Positions 54,263 to 63,166 are shown, counted from the first letter of the stretch. The stretch is 64,000 bases of DNA from Winogradskyella psychrotolerans (GCF_018860565.1 NZ_JAHKPS010000029.1:181652-245651); one strand, 5' to 3'. The notes: a model not told the origin generated them from the sequence alone. Translations and numbers: made by a program.

Positions 54263-54460
54263 GTATTAATAACAATAGCTGCTAGTTTTATAATTAAGTA
54301 TTTCTAAAAAGTCAGCCAAAGTTGTTAGCGCTACCAAAGTTTGATGCAAAAATTATTTAAAAATCATAGGTTTTATTTAAATAGATATAATTTTGAGTGT
54401 CAGATTAAGGATTAATAACCGTTTAAAAAAGATATACTTTTAGGTATACAATAAGAAGGT

Positions 54461-54886
54461 ATGAAATATGAGTTTAAAATAATTTCAAATAAAAAGATAG
54501 ACCAAATAATTCCTTTAGTTTATGAGCTTAACAATGCTAAAATAAGTATGGATGTGCTTAAATCTCGATTTAATGAAATAAAACAACAAAATTACCAATG
54601 CGCAGGCGTATTTGTTGAAAATGATTTAATTGCTATTACAGGTTTATGGTTTAGTACACGTCATTATATTGGAAAATCTGTAGAGTTGGATCATGTTTAT
54701 ATAAAACCGGAGTACAGAAATAATGGTTTAGGGAAACAATTTATGGGGTGGATTAATAACTATGTTAGAGAACAAGGGTGTAATTCTATGGAGTTAAACA
54801 CTTATGTTCAAAATTATGCATCGCATAAGTTTTATTACAATGAAGGCTATGAAATTTTAGGCTATCATTTTTTGAAAAAAATCTAA
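54461..54886 (+). CDS. GNAT-family N-acetyltransferase
   Basis: 141-residue single-domain acetyltransferase. The acetyl-CoA loop is in VYIKPEYRNNGLGKQFMGWI (R-x-x-G-x-G/A form), with DHVYIKPE before it and SHKFYYNEGYEILGYHF after it, the usual end of the fold. It acetylates an amine of unknown identity. The gene ends 2 bases before the convergent pepE gene with no hairpin between. Confidence 0.88.
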   Translation: MKYEFKIISNKKIDQIIPLVYELNNAKISMDVLKSRFNEIKQQNYQCAGVFVENDLIAITGLWFSTRHYIGKSVELDHVYIKPEYRNNGLGKQFMGWINNYVREQGCNSMELNTYVQNYASHKFYYNEGYEILGYHFLKKI

Positions 54887-54888
54887 AC

Positions 54889-55596
54889 TTATTTTAAAAA
54901 ATCTAAGTTTGAATTTGTTTCTATTTCATACGGCGCTTTTCCATATTCAAAAATTCTGGCATTTAAGGGGCCTTTTAAAGTGAGTTTGTTTGCTTCTACA
55001 GAAATCCAACTGCCTTCTCGTAAGCCAATAACAGGTTGTGTGTTAAAAGCATGAAATTCTTTAATTCGAGTTTCCCTAGTTTCTCCCATATGAGTACTAC
55101 CTTCAATAGGGTCTAAATAATGCGGATTAATATTAAAAGGAACTAAGCCTAGAGTTTTAAAACTTGGTGGATACATAATAGGCATATCATTAGTGGTATG
55201 CATTGTTAAACCACAAATATTACTTCCGGCACTGGTGCCCAAATAAGGGGTACCTTTTTTAATGGCATTCTGTATCGCTAATAAAATGTTGTTTTTATAA
55301 AGTTGCGATACCAAAACAAAGGTATTACCACCTCCAACAAAAATACCTTGAGCATTTTGTATGGCTTCTTGTGTGTTTTCAAATTCATGCAATCCTTTTA
55401 TGGTTTTACCTATCGCTTTAAAAGCTTTAGAAGCTATTTCGGTATAGTCGTCATGAGAAATGCCTCCTGGTCGTGCATAAGGAATGAATAGGATTTCATT
55501 TGCAGATTTGAAATGAATTTTTAGTTCGTCTAATAAATATTCTAAATAACCACTACCATGAATGGTAGATGTGCTAGCAATTATAATTGATTTCAA
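54889..55596 (-). CDS. pepE: Dipeptidase E (peptidase S51)
   Basis: 235-residue cytosolic serine peptidase of family S51 that cleaves Asp-X dipeptides. Visible marks are IIIASTSTIHGSGYLEYLLD, FIPYARPGG, the GIFVGGGNTFVLVSQLY loop, the nucleophile serine in GTSAGSNICGLTMHTTNDMP and INPHYLDP with the conserved histidine. Length fits PepE. It is convergent with the GNAT gene. Confidence 0.9.
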   Translation of the reverse strand: MKSIIIASTSTIHGSGYLEYLLDELKIHFKSANEILFIPYARPGGISHDDYTEIASKAFKAIGKTIKGLHEFENTQEAIQNAQGIFVGGGNTFVLVSQLYKNNILLAIQNAIKKGTPYLGTSAGSNICGLTMHTTNDMPIMYPPSFKTLGLVPFNINPHYLDPIEGSTHMGETRETRIKEFHAFNTQPVIGLREGSWISVEANKLTLKGPLNARIFEYGKAPYEIETNSNLDFLK

Positions 55597-55754
55597 AATT
55601 TAATTCTTTTTGTGTTAAAATATGGATTCTTTACGTGAATGAAAAATTATAATATTAAATTAATAGGTATAAAATCATTTAACAAAAGTTTGACCTCCTT
55701 TTTTATGCTATTACAATTATTAAACCGAACTTTATTAATCTTAAATTAAAGGAT

Positions 55755-56576
55755 ATGAAAAAAATTGTACTTATAATATTTAGCTTCTTTACTATAACGG
55801 TATTTAGTCAAGATGTAAAAAGAATACCTATAAATGGTAAGATCATTGTCGCTTCTGAAGATAAGGAAGGAGTAACAGTTTTTAATTCCTCCTCTAATAA
55901 AGGTACTATTACAGATAAAGACGGTTATTTTCAAATTAATGTAGCTTTAAATGACGTTATTCAATTTGGGGCATTGCAGTTTAAGGATTTTACGGTTTCA
56001 ATTACAGATAAAGTTATTAGCTCTAAACGTTTAACAGTTATCCTTGTAGAAGAGGTTAATAAATTAGATGAAGTGGTAATTCTACCTTTTGATCTTACTG
56101 GAAATTTAAATGCCGATTTAGAAAATGTAAGAACATATAATGTAAGCTTAGACGATGTGTATTTTGGTTTAGATAATATTGAAGATTTTGAATTTTCAGC
56201 CGATTATAAAACTAAAGCTGATAACCTAGCCTTTAACGAGTATAATCCGCAAATGGTGAATATGGTGAATTTAGTTAATGTCGCAGGTTTTTTAATTAAA
56301 CAAGTGGTTAATTTTGATACCGTTAAATTTAAATCAGAAAAAGAAAAGCAATTAGTTAAAAAAACGCCTTTTAAACAAGCATTAGATACATATAGTATTA
56401 ATTATATACATACCAATTTTAATATCCCATTAGATCAAATTGAAGCATTTACAGATTATGTAGAAAAAGAAGGTGTTGACGAAAATTTATTTGAAAAAGA
56501 TAAGGAGTTACAATTGTTAGAGCATATTTCTCAACTGAGTAAGTCGTTCCTAAAAGATATCAGTGAAAAGGAGTAA
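55755..56576 (+). CDS. Carboxypeptidase-like regulatory domain protein (paralog 1)
   Basis: 273-residue exported protein. Signal peptide MKKIVLIIFSFFTITVFSQ. A carboxypeptidase-D-like beta domain (about residues 22-115) opens PINGKIIVASEDKEGVTVFN, then KGTITDKDGYFQINVALND and the strand NKLDEVVIL, the pattern seen at the N-terminus of TonB-dependent receptors. A helical domain follows. It lacks a barrel and catalytic residues. The next gene (56563-57375) is a paralog and overlaps it by 14 bases. Function unknown; this gene order with DUF6702 and M1 peptidase seems conserved from what I recall in flavobacteria. Confidence 0.8.
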   Translation: MKKIVLIIFSFFTITVFSQDVKRIPINGKIIVASEDKEGVTVFNSSSNKGTITDKDGYFQINVALNDVIQFGALQFKDFTVSITDKVISSKRLTVILVEEVNKLDEVVILPFDLTGNLNADLENVRTYNVSLDDVYFGLDNIEDFEFSADYKTKADNLAFNEYNPQMVNMVNLVNVAGFLIKQVVNFDTVKFKSEKEKQLVKKTPFKQALDTYSINYIHTNFNIPLDQIEAFTDYVEKEGVDENLFEKDKELQLLEHISQLSKSFLKDISEKE

Positions 56577-57375
56577 AACATTTTTTTTTATTGCTATATT
56601 TTTTATCCTAAGCGTTGTAAATGCTCAGCGAAAAGATATAAAAGGACAACTCATAGCAGCAGATGAAGTTGAAGGTCTTCATATACTCAATAAAACAGCT
56701 GCAAAATATACCATATCTAATGACGATGGAAGCTTTCTAATACCAGCAAAAGTTTTAGATACATTAATAGTTTCAGGAGTAAAGTATCAAAATCAAGAGA
56801 TTGTTATTAGCACTTCGATTATGGAATTAGGGCAGTTAAATGTAAGACTTATTGAAAAAATAAACGAACTAAACGAAGTTGTTGTAGGTAAGATTTTAAC
56901 AGGCAGCTTAGAATCTGATTTAGAAAACTCAGATGCAGAACCTGATATTAATTTCTATGATTTGGGTATTCCAGGGTTTGTAGGTAAGCCACTCACGCAA
57001 AATGAACGAAAATTGTTTGATGCAGATGGAGGTGACATGGTTGGATTAGTAGGTGGTATTTATGGAGGTGGTCCAAGTGTAAATCTCAATAAATTATTAA
57101 ACACCATTAGTGGCAGAACTAAAAAACTAAAAGCTATTGTAGAATTAGATACCAGAGATGCTTGTTTACAGCGTTTAAAAAGTAGTTATGAATCTTTTCT
57201 TTTTAAAAACGATAGTTTAGCCAAAAATTTAAGAGTAGAGTATTTTCAGTTTTGTCAAGAAGACGATGAGTTTTTATTATTATGCAATAAAAACGATGAT
57301 TTAAAACTGCTTGATTTTTTACAAGAAAAACTAAAAGCTTACAAGAATAATAGAGAATCCGTTACTAAAGATTAA
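56563..57375 (+). CDS. Carboxypeptidase-like regulatory domain protein (paralog 2)
   Basis: 270-residue exported protein starting at GTG (56563), with signal peptide MKRSKTFFFIAIFFILSVVN. It parallels the preceding gene: RKDIKGQLIAADEVEGLHIL, KYTISNDDGSFLIPAKVLD and INELNEVVV, then a segment ending in GIPGFVGKPLTQNERKLFDA and a helical domain. It overlaps the previous gene by 14 bases, which suggests translational coupling. Function unknown. Confidence 0.78.
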   Translation: MKRSKTFFFIAIFFILSVVNAQRKDIKGQLIAADEVEGLHILNKTAAKYTISNDDGSFLIPAKVLDTLIVSGVKYQNQEIVISTSIMELGQLNVRLIEKINELNEVVVGKILTGSLESDLENSDAEPDINFYDLGIPGFVGKPLTQNERKLFDADGGDMVGLVGGIYGGGPSVNLNKLLNTISGRTKKLKAIVELDTRDACLQRLKSSYESFLFKNDSLAKNLRVEYFQFCQEDDEFLLLCNKNDDLKLLDFLQEKLKAYKNNRESVTKD

Positions 57376-57422
57376 CTTTGGAATACGTTTTGGATTCATC
57401 AAAAAAAAGTATTCATATAAAC

Positions 57423-57929
57423 ATGAAATTAATCCCTTTTATACGCGCTTTAATACTATTCTCATTATTTATTTCTAGTAGTAAAAATCACGACTATTAC
57501 GTTAGTGTTACAGAAATTAAATATGTTAAAGAGCAAAAATCGCTTCAAATTATAAGTCAGATTTTTATTGATGATTTTGAAACATTGCTACGAAAACGAT
57601 ACGATGAAAACATTGTCTTAGCACCAGATAACGATATTAAAAATATCGAAAAATACATGCAACGGTATATTGAGGATAAATTAAAAATTAAGATTAATGG
57701 TAATGCTGTAAACTTCAATTTTATAGGAAAAGAATATAAAGAAGATATTACATATTGTTATCTCGAAATAGAAAATATTTCAGATATAAAATCAATAGAA
57801 GTTACTAATTCTCTTTTGTTTGATGTATTACCAGATCAACAAAATATTGTTAGGCTTAAACTTTTTAATGAAAATAAAAGCTTTCTCTTGCTTCCAGATA
57901 ATGATAAATGCGTGTTAAACTTTAATTAA
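57423..57929 (+). CDS. DUF6702-family protein
   Basis: 168-residue exported protein. I chose the ATG at 57423 (MKLIPFIRALILFSLFISSS) because it opens a signal peptide; an upstream TTG at 57378 adds 15 unconvincing residues. The body has YYVSVTEIKYVKEQKSLQII, the IFIDDFETLLRKRY segment and the EIENISDIKSIEVTNSLLFD end, all typical of DUF6702. Function unknown; it lies between the carboxypeptidase-like paralogs and the M1 peptidase. Confidence 0.8.
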   Translation: MKLIPFIRALILFSLFISSSKNHDYYVSVTEIKYVKEQKSLQIISQIFIDDFETLLRKRYDENIVLAPDNDIKNIEKYMQRYIEDKLKIKINGNAVNFNFIGKEYKEDITYCYLEIENISDIKSIEVTNSLLFDVLPDQQNIVRLKLFNENKSFLLLPDNDKCVLNFN

Positions 57930-57997
57930 AAATCTGTTAAAATCATCTTAAAATAGGTATTTTGGGCATTACTAATTAACAACATTAACAATTTAAT

Positions 57998-58072
57998 ATG
58001 AAACGAGCATGCTAGTAAGTTTTGTCATTTATTAGAATGATTATAAACGAACGGTATGTGACATAAAAACAA
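57998..58072 (+). promoter_or_regulatory. Conserved leader element, copy 2 (MKRAC leader)
   Basis: Same blocks as at 43-119: ATGAAACGAGCATG (57998-58011), ATGATTA (58037-58043), CGA (58048-58050), ATGTGAC (58056-58062), AAAAACAA (58065-58072). The distance from block one to block two is 39 bases (38 in copy 1), and from ATGATTA to ATGTGAC exactly 19 in both. The tiny frame is M-K-R-A-C-stop (57998-58015); the cysteine codon is TGC here and TGT in copy 1, a synonymous change. The M1 peptidase start follows at 58088. Confidence 0.6.
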
Positions 58073-58087
58073 CAACAAAAAAAACAT

Positions 58088-60385
58088 ATGAAAATTTTCA
58101 AGTATTTCTTATGCGCAATGTTTTTTACATCTTTTAGTATCCATGCTCAAGATGAAATTAAATCAGAGCGTCAACAAGGTCACACCAATCAAAATAAATT
58201 CAAACAATTGTATGATGAATTTGCTACGCCCAATATGTTTAGGACAGGTTCTGGTGCTCCAGGTCCAGCATATTACCAGCAACAAGCAGATTATAAAATG
58301 GACATTGAAATAGATGATGTAAATGCTAAATTGTATGGTGACGAGATTATTACATACACTAATAATTCGCCAGATGAGTTATCATACCTTTGGGTGCAAT
58401 TGGACCAAAATATGCGTGCAAAAGATTCTAAAACTCCACTAATTAATAGTTCTGGAATTGGCCCAGCAACTACATCGTCTAGGGCTGTTAAATCGTATTT
58501 AAAAGATAGTTTTGATGGAGGTTTCAATATAGAACATGTAAAAGATACTAAAGGCAAAGACTTACCATACATGATTAATCGTACAATGATGCGTGTAGAA
58601 CTTCCAAAAGCACTGAAAACGGGAGAGCAATTTTCATTTAATATAAAATGGTGGTACAATATTAACGATCATGTTAAAGATGGTGGACGTTCTGGTTACG
58701 AGTATTTCGAAGAAAACGACAACCGTATTTATGTTATGGCTCAGTTTTATCCACGTATGGCAGTTTATAATGATGTAGAAGGATGGCAAAATTCGCAATT
58801 TTGGGGACGTGATGAGTTTGCATTACCATTTGGAAATTTTGATGTAAACATTACGGTGCCAGCAGATCATATTTTAGACGGTACAGGGTATTTAGTAAAT
58901 AGAGAAGAGGTATTTACTAAAGCTATGATGAAGCGTTATAATAAAGCAAAAAAATCTTACGACAAACCTGTAATGATTGTAACACAAGCTGAAGCTGAAG
59001 TCACAGAAAAATCTAAAAGTAAAGATAAAAAAACGTGGAAACTATCTGCTCAGATGGTTCGTGATTTTGGTTTTGCAACATCAAGAAAATTTTTATGGGA
59101 TATGATGGCTGTTAAATTAGAGACTAAAGATGTTATGGCTGTATCTCTATATTCTAAAGAAGGTAATCCTTTGTGGGAACAATGGTCTACAAAATCTGTA
59201 GCAAGTACGTTAAAAACATACTCTCGTATGACTTTTGATTATCCATACCATAAAGCTATTTCTGTACATGCACCAATGGGAATGGAATATCCAATGATAT
59301 GTTACAACTTTGGTCGTCCAGATAAAGATGGTAATTATTCTGATAGAACCAAATACGGAATGATTAGCGTTATTATACATGAAGTAGGACATAACTTTTT
59401 CCCAATGATTGTAAACAGTGATGAGCGTCAATGGACATGGATGGATGAAGGTTTAAATACATTTAGTCAGTATGTAGCAGAACAAGATTTTGCAGAATGG
59501 TATCCTGATGCATTATCTCCAAACGATAAAACCTACCCTTCTAGACGTGGACCTGCTAAAAATATCGTAAGATATATGGGAGGTAACCAAGATTATATTG
59601 CACCAATTATGACTAAAGGTTTAAATACCTATCAATTTGGAAATAACGCTTATGGAAAACCAGCGACAGCATTAAATATATTACGTGAAACTGTTATGGG
59701 ACGTGAATTATTTGATTATTCTTTTAAAGAATATGCAAACCGTTGGAAATTTAAGCACCCAACTCCAGAAGATTTTTTCCGTACCATGGAAGATGCTTCG
59801 GCAGTAGACTTAGATTGGTTTTGGAGAGGTTGGTTTTATACAACAGATTACACAGACATAGGAATTAAAGAGGTTAAGAAGTTCGCCGTTACTAATAATC
59901 CAAATGAGAATGGTAAAAAGCTAGCAGAACGTTATAATATGAATCCAAACAGTTTAGTATATTTTATAGAAGAAGGTGCTGAAGGTTATGATGATGCAAT
60001 GAAAGCTAAAACATCTATCGAAGATTTACCTACGGTAAAAGAGTATATCATGGATAATTTTACACCTGAAGAGCAAAAGGCATTAAAAAAGGCACCTAAA
60101 TATTTCTACCAAGTTACTTTTGATAAGCCAGGCGGATTGGTAATGCCACTTATTGTAGAGTACACTTATGGTGATGGTACTAAAGAAAGAATAACCTATC
60201 CTGCACAAGTATGGAGACTCAATGATAAAGAAGTGAGTAAAGCCATTGCTAGTGAAAAGGAAATAGTTTCTATAGTTGTAGATCCCGACTTAGAAACAGC
60301 AGATGTAGATACCTCTAATAATTCTTGGCCAAAAGAAGTTAAGGCAAGTGATTTTGATAAATTTAAGAATAAATCAAAGGATTAA
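58088..60385 (+). CDS. M1-family metallopeptidase
   Basis: 765-residue exported zinc aminopeptidase-type protein. Signal peptide MKIFKYFLCAMFFTSFSIHAQ. The zinc site HEVGH is at residues 431-435 in IIHEVGHNFFPMIVN, with the third ligand Glu454 in WMDEGLNTFSQYV (HExxH-x18-E). The substrate-binding loop is GMEYP rather than GAMEN. It is likely periplasmic and trims peptides. Preceded by the conserved leader element and followed by a strong terminator. Confidence 0.92.
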   Translation: MKIFKYFLCAMFFTSFSIHAQDEIKSERQQGHTNQNKFKQLYDEFATPNMFRTGSGAPGPAYYQQQADYKMDIEIDDVNAKLYGDEIITYTNNSPDELSYLWVQLDQNMRAKDSKTPLINSSGIGPATTSSRAVKSYLKDSFDGGFNIEHVKDTKGKDLPYMINRTMMRVELPKALKTGEQFSFNIKWWYNINDHVKDGGRSGYEYFEENDNRIYVMAQFYPRMAVYNDVEGWQNSQFWGRDEFALPFGNFDVNITVPADHILDGTGYLVNREEVFTKAMMKRYNKAKKSYDKPVMIVTQAEAEVTEKSKSKDKKTWKLSAQMVRDFGFATSRKFLWDMMAVKLETKDVMAVSLYSKEGNPLWEQWSTKSVASTLKTYSRMTFDYPYHKAISVHAPMGMEYPMICYNFGRPDKDGNYSDRTKYGMISVIIHEVGHNFFPMIVNSDERQWTWMDEGLNTFSQYVAEQDFAEWYPDALSPNDKTYPSRRGPAKNIVRYMGGNQDYIAPIMTKGLNTYQFGNNAYGKPATALNILRETVMGRELFDYSFKEYANRWKFKHPTPEDFFRTMEDASAVDLDWFWRGWFYTTDYTDIGIKEVKKFAVTNNPNENGKKLAERYNMNPNSLVYFIEEGAEGYDDAMKAKTSIEDLPTVKEYIMDNFTPEEQKALKKAPKYFYQVTFDKPGGLVMPLIVEYTYGDGTKERITYPAQVWRLNDKEVSKAIASEKEIVSIVVDPDLETADVDTSNNSWPKEVKASDFDKFKNKSKD

Positions 60386-60405
60386 ATCCAATATTTTAAA
60401 AACGG

Positions 60406-60436
60406 AAAGCCGACTTTTTATTAAGTCGGCTTTTTT
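60406..60436 (+). terminator. Terminator of the M1 peptidase gene
   Basis: AAAGCCGACTT (60406-60416) pairs with AAGTCGGCTTT (60423-60433) followed by T residues, a perfect 11-bp stem 20 bases after the stop. Confidence 0.88.
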
Positions 60437-60474
60437 ATTTTCAATTTGAAGTATAATATTTGATAAACTCAGTT

Positions 60475-60482
60475 TATATTTG
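60475..60482 (+). promoter_or_regulatory. Putative -7 box just before the TatA-family gene
   Basis: TATATTTG matches TAnnTTTG perfectly and ends four bases before the GTG start at 60487, implying a leaderless transcript. Confidence 0.45.
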
Positions 60483-60486
60483 CAGT

Positions 60487-60777
60487 GTGATACAACAATT
60501 AACATTATTATTCATAGGAGGTACCGAAATAGTCTTTGTACTATTTATTGTGGTATTAGTATTTGGTGCAGATAAATTACCAGAAATTGCTAGAGGCCTA
60601 GGTAAAGGTATGCGCCAACTTAAAGATGCTACTAATGATATTAAGCAAGAGGTAGCTAAAAGCGCTAAAGAGAATAATATCATTGATTCTGATACTACAA
60701 AAGAGATTCAAGAAGAAATAAACAAAGTAAAAGATGATCTGAAAGACTTCACTGGATCATTAAAACGCGATCGTTAA
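60487..60777 (+). CDS. tatA: Twin-arginine translocase TatA/TatE family protein
   Basis: 96-residue protein. I chose the GTG at 60487; the longer frame from a TTG at 60460 would include the promoter box. One N-terminal membrane helix (GGTEIVFVLFIVVLVFGAD) is followed by the FGxxKLPE-like hinge (GADKLPEIARGLGKGMRQLK) and an amphipathic helix, then a charged tail. It would form the protein-conducting pore of the Tat pathway; no tatC is in the window. The gene symbol reflects family membership. Confidence 0.88.
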   Translation: MIQQLTLLFIGGTEIVFVLFIVVLVFGADKLPEIARGLGKGMRQLKDATNDIKQEVAKSAKENNIIDSDTTKEIQEEINKVKDDLKDFTGSLKRDR

Positions 60778-60818
60778 TTTTTGAGACCATCGTTTACTTT
60801 GTAATTATTTAAATGCCA

Positions 60819-61223
60819 TTAAAAAAGTTTATAACCTAAAATAACACTTAAGGCACTATGATCTGCAGTTGTGTGTAATTTCTTAGAAATAATTTCTCTA
60901 GGAAAAGCAAATCGTCCTTCAATACTATATTTATCATTAGAGATAAAACCTATACCTAGAGCTAAAGAAGCCCTTGAATTTATATCAAAATTTGGGTGAT
61001 CCTCATAGGTAATAGTGCCTGAAAATGGGATGTCAACTAATGCAGATAGGTTAAAAAATAAAGCTGAGTTATCGTTAATAAAGCTATAATACCTTATTCC
61101 ATAAGGAATTTCTAAAGAAGAGTAATCTATACTTACTTTATCTTCTCGTAATATTGAAGATGTCGTATTTAATTGAATAGTTTTTGAGCTGCTAAAACTT
61201 CTGTACGAAGGTTCTACAATCAA
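60819..61223 (-). pseudogene. 5'-truncated outer-membrane beta-barrel gene
   Basis: 134 residues of barrel-type sequence without a signal peptide: IVEPSYRSFSSSKTIQLNTT, LEIPYGIRYYSFINDNSALF, LALGIGFISNDKYSIEGRFA, ending in SALSVILGYKLF with the C-terminal phenylalanine of outer-membrane proteins. Full-length relatives that I recall are about 300 residues or more. The only start is TTG, inside the end of the methyltransferase gene, and the similarity runs a little further upstream (W-S-L-I-V-E-P) until an in-frame stop. It looks like the C-terminal remnant left by a deletion. It might still be transcribed with the methyltransferase gene, but without a signal it could not reach the outer membrane. 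Confidence 0.6.
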
Positions 61224-61885
61224 AGACCATTAGTGTCATCTAATTTTTTTCTTCTACTAATAGTTAAACCATCTCTAATGGGAAGTAAAACTGTTTCTAT
61301 GCGATTATCATTTTTAAGAAGGGTATTATAATCTAAAACAGCTTTAGTGGACTTATCTTTTTCATTTAACGGTTCTACAACTTTTCCATGCCATAATACA
61401 TTGTCTGAAAGAATAATACCTCCTGGATTCAATTTGTCTATAATTAAATGGAAATAATTTGAATAGTTTGGCTTATCAGCATCAATAAAAATAAGGTCAA
61501 ACGTTTGATCTAAACTTGGAATAATGTCCAAAGCATTTCCAGTGTGTTGAATAATTTGTTTTCCAAAATCAGATTGGTCAAAATATTTTCGCTGAAAATC
61601 AACTAATTCTTCGTTAACATCTATAGTGTGAAGCTCCCCATTTTTATCCAAACCTTCAGCTAAGCACAATGTAGAATACCCCGTAAATGTACCTAATTCT
61701 AAAATAGATTTAGGCCCAATGAGCTTAGAGATCATACTTAGTACTCTGCCTTGGTAAGGTCCGCTAAGCATAATGGGTTGTAATACTTTTTGATACGTTT
61801 CTCTAGTCAGTTGTTGTAGTAGTTTAGGTTCTTGTTCAGAATGATCAACTACATATTTGTCTAAGTTTTCAGGCAAGAAATGCAT
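61220..61885 (-). CDS. SAM-dependent O-methyltransferase (class I)
   Basis: 221-residue methyltransferase of the caffeoyl-CoA/catechol O-methyltransferase family (Methyltransf_3). Visible are SILELGTFTGYSTLCLAEGL (SAM loop), LHTIDVNEE, FDLIFIDADKPNYSNYF with the metal-ligand aspartates and ILSDNVLWHGKV. Metal-dependent enzymes of this type methylate catechol-like hydroxyls. The C-terminus overlaps the truncated barrel ORF by 4 bases. Its position after the amidohydrolase gene hints at aromatic metabolites as substrates. Confidence 0.9.
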   Translation of the reverse strand: MHFLPENLDKYVVDHSEQEPKLLQQLTRETYQKVLQPIMLSGPYQGRVLSMISKLIGPKSILELGTFTGYSTLCLAEGLDKNGELHTIDVNEELVDFQRKYFDQSDFGKQIIQHTGNALDIIPSLDQTFDLIFIDADKPNYSNYFHLIIDKLNPGGIILSDNVLWHGKVVEPLNEKDKSTKAVLDYNTLLKNDNRIETVLLPIRDGLTISRRKKLDDTNGL

Positions 61886-61926
61886 ACATGATAATTTTAA
61901 TTATAGGAATAAGGTCTAGGAAACTG

Positions 61927-63015
61927 CTAGGATAAAATTCTATTAACTAATTTCTGTTTTGCGGCTTCATCATCTCCACATAACCACTGAATCACATTGT
62001 CTTCCCAAATGGCATCACCTTCGGTCTCTGTAATTATCTCGCGCTCTATAGCTAAATCTATGATTTTTCCAGGGTAAGAAGACTGCTTTTCGCTTTCCAT
62101 TTCTCCAAGTGGATAAGGATCATCTAATCCCATTAAGACTTGTTTAGAGCCTTGATTTCTAATTAATAGTTCTAGGCCACCTGTGTCGTGTACCAGTGTA
62201 TCAAAGAATATGTTTTTATGACCAACGGCTTTTCTAGGATGGCTTTTGCCTTCAAATAAATCTGGACGACCATCAAAACCTTGAATTCGTCTTCCTAAGT
62301 TAATTTGTGCCAATTGTCCTCCATGTGCAAAGCAAGTTCGCATATTAGGATATTTGTCTTGGTACCCATTTAAAGTTAAGAAATGATACGCATCAGCACA
62401 TTGTGCTAACATCCAAATTAAGTGAAATCTCCAAGACGTATTTTCAAGTTTTATGAATTTTTCACCATCGTAAGGATGAATTTCTACGGCAAGATTATAT
62501 TTGTTTGCTAACTCAAAAATAGGCTCGTTCTCCTCATCAAAAATACAGCGCCAGGTTCCAATCGTATCCATGTAATGAGTTGGTAAACATAGAAGTTGAA
62601 GTCCTAAAACCTCTACACAACGCTCAATTTCCCAGCAAGCTCCTCTAACAAATCCTGGGTGAACAACAAATCCACAGGTAAATTTACTTGGATGATTGTG
62701 TTGAATTTTGGCATTAAAATCATTCTGAAAACGTAAGGCTTGTTTCATCTCCTCAACACGAAGCCCATTTCCATAAAGTTGCGATAGGTTTAAAACAACA
62801 GCATGGTCAATATTAAAACGTTCCATCCATGCTAATTTTTCATTTAGGAAAAAACTAGAATCCGTAATTGGACGGTTCCAATCTTTTTGAAGCATGAATT
62901 TTCGGTCTTTATCTACCCAAAAAATACCTTTGTCTTGCATAAACTGAGGTATTTCCTCTGGATAAGGAAGTAAATGTGAGTGGCCGTTTATTCTAAGTTT
63001 ACGTTTGTTTGTCAT
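61927..63015 (-). CDS. Amidohydrolase, probable 2-amino-3-carboxymuconate semialdehyde decarboxylase
   Basis: 362-residue TIM-barrel amidohydrolase of the ACMSD class. Metal-site marks are RINGHSHLLPYP (H-x-H), AVEIHPYDGE, TCFAHGGQL and MGLDDPYPLG (conserved aspartate). ACMSD decarboxylates the ring-opened product made by 3-hydroxyanthranilate dioxygenase, encoded next door at 63167-63703. Both are on the minus strand with a REP-rich gap of about 150 bases. Exact activity rests on this neighbourhood and on family resemblance. Confidence 0.85.
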   Translation of the reverse strand: MTNKRKLRINGHSHLLPYPEEIPQFMQDKGIFWVDKDRKFMLQKDWNRPITDSSFFLNEKLAWMERFNIDHAVVLNLSQLYGNGLRVEEMKQALRFQNDFNAKIQHNHPSKFTCGFVVHPGFVRGACWEIERCVEVLGLQLLCLPTHYMDTIGTWRCIFDEENEPIFELANKYNLAVEIHPYDGEKFIKLENTSWRFHLIWMLAQCADAYHFLTLNGYQDKYPNMRTCFAHGGQLAQINLGRRIQGFDGRPDLFEGKSHPRKAVGHKNIFFDTLVHDTGGLELLIRNQGSKQVLMGLDDPYPLGEMESEKQSSYPGKIIDLAIEREIITETEGDAIWEDNVIQWLCGDDEAAKQKLVNRILS

Positions 63016-63017
63016 AT

Positions 63018-63045
63018 GTCATGCTGAGCGCAGTTGAAGCATCTC
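63018..63045. repeat. Dispersed palindromic repeat (GCTGAGCGCAG type)
   Basis: The stretch holds ATGCT (63021-63025) and AGCAT (63038-63042) around GAGCGCAGTTGA, a pattern I recall as a common intergenic repeat in Bacteroidota. It joins directly to REP copy B at 63054, so two repeat types lie side by side. Confidence 0.55.
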
Positions 63046-63053
63046 GTTTTGTT

Positions 63054-63073
63054 ATTCCTGCGAAAGCAGGAAT
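63054..63073. repeat. REP-like palindrome, copy B
   Basis: ATTCCTGCGAAAGCAGGAAT, identical to copy A at 40980-40999. Confidence 0.8.
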
Positions 63074-63166
63074 CTTATTAATTGGAATTCAACTTATTAT
63101 TGAACCCTTTAGTTAGTTCTGTTTTATGAATTTAGAGTTTTTCCTTTTCGGAAAATCAACCGACCT

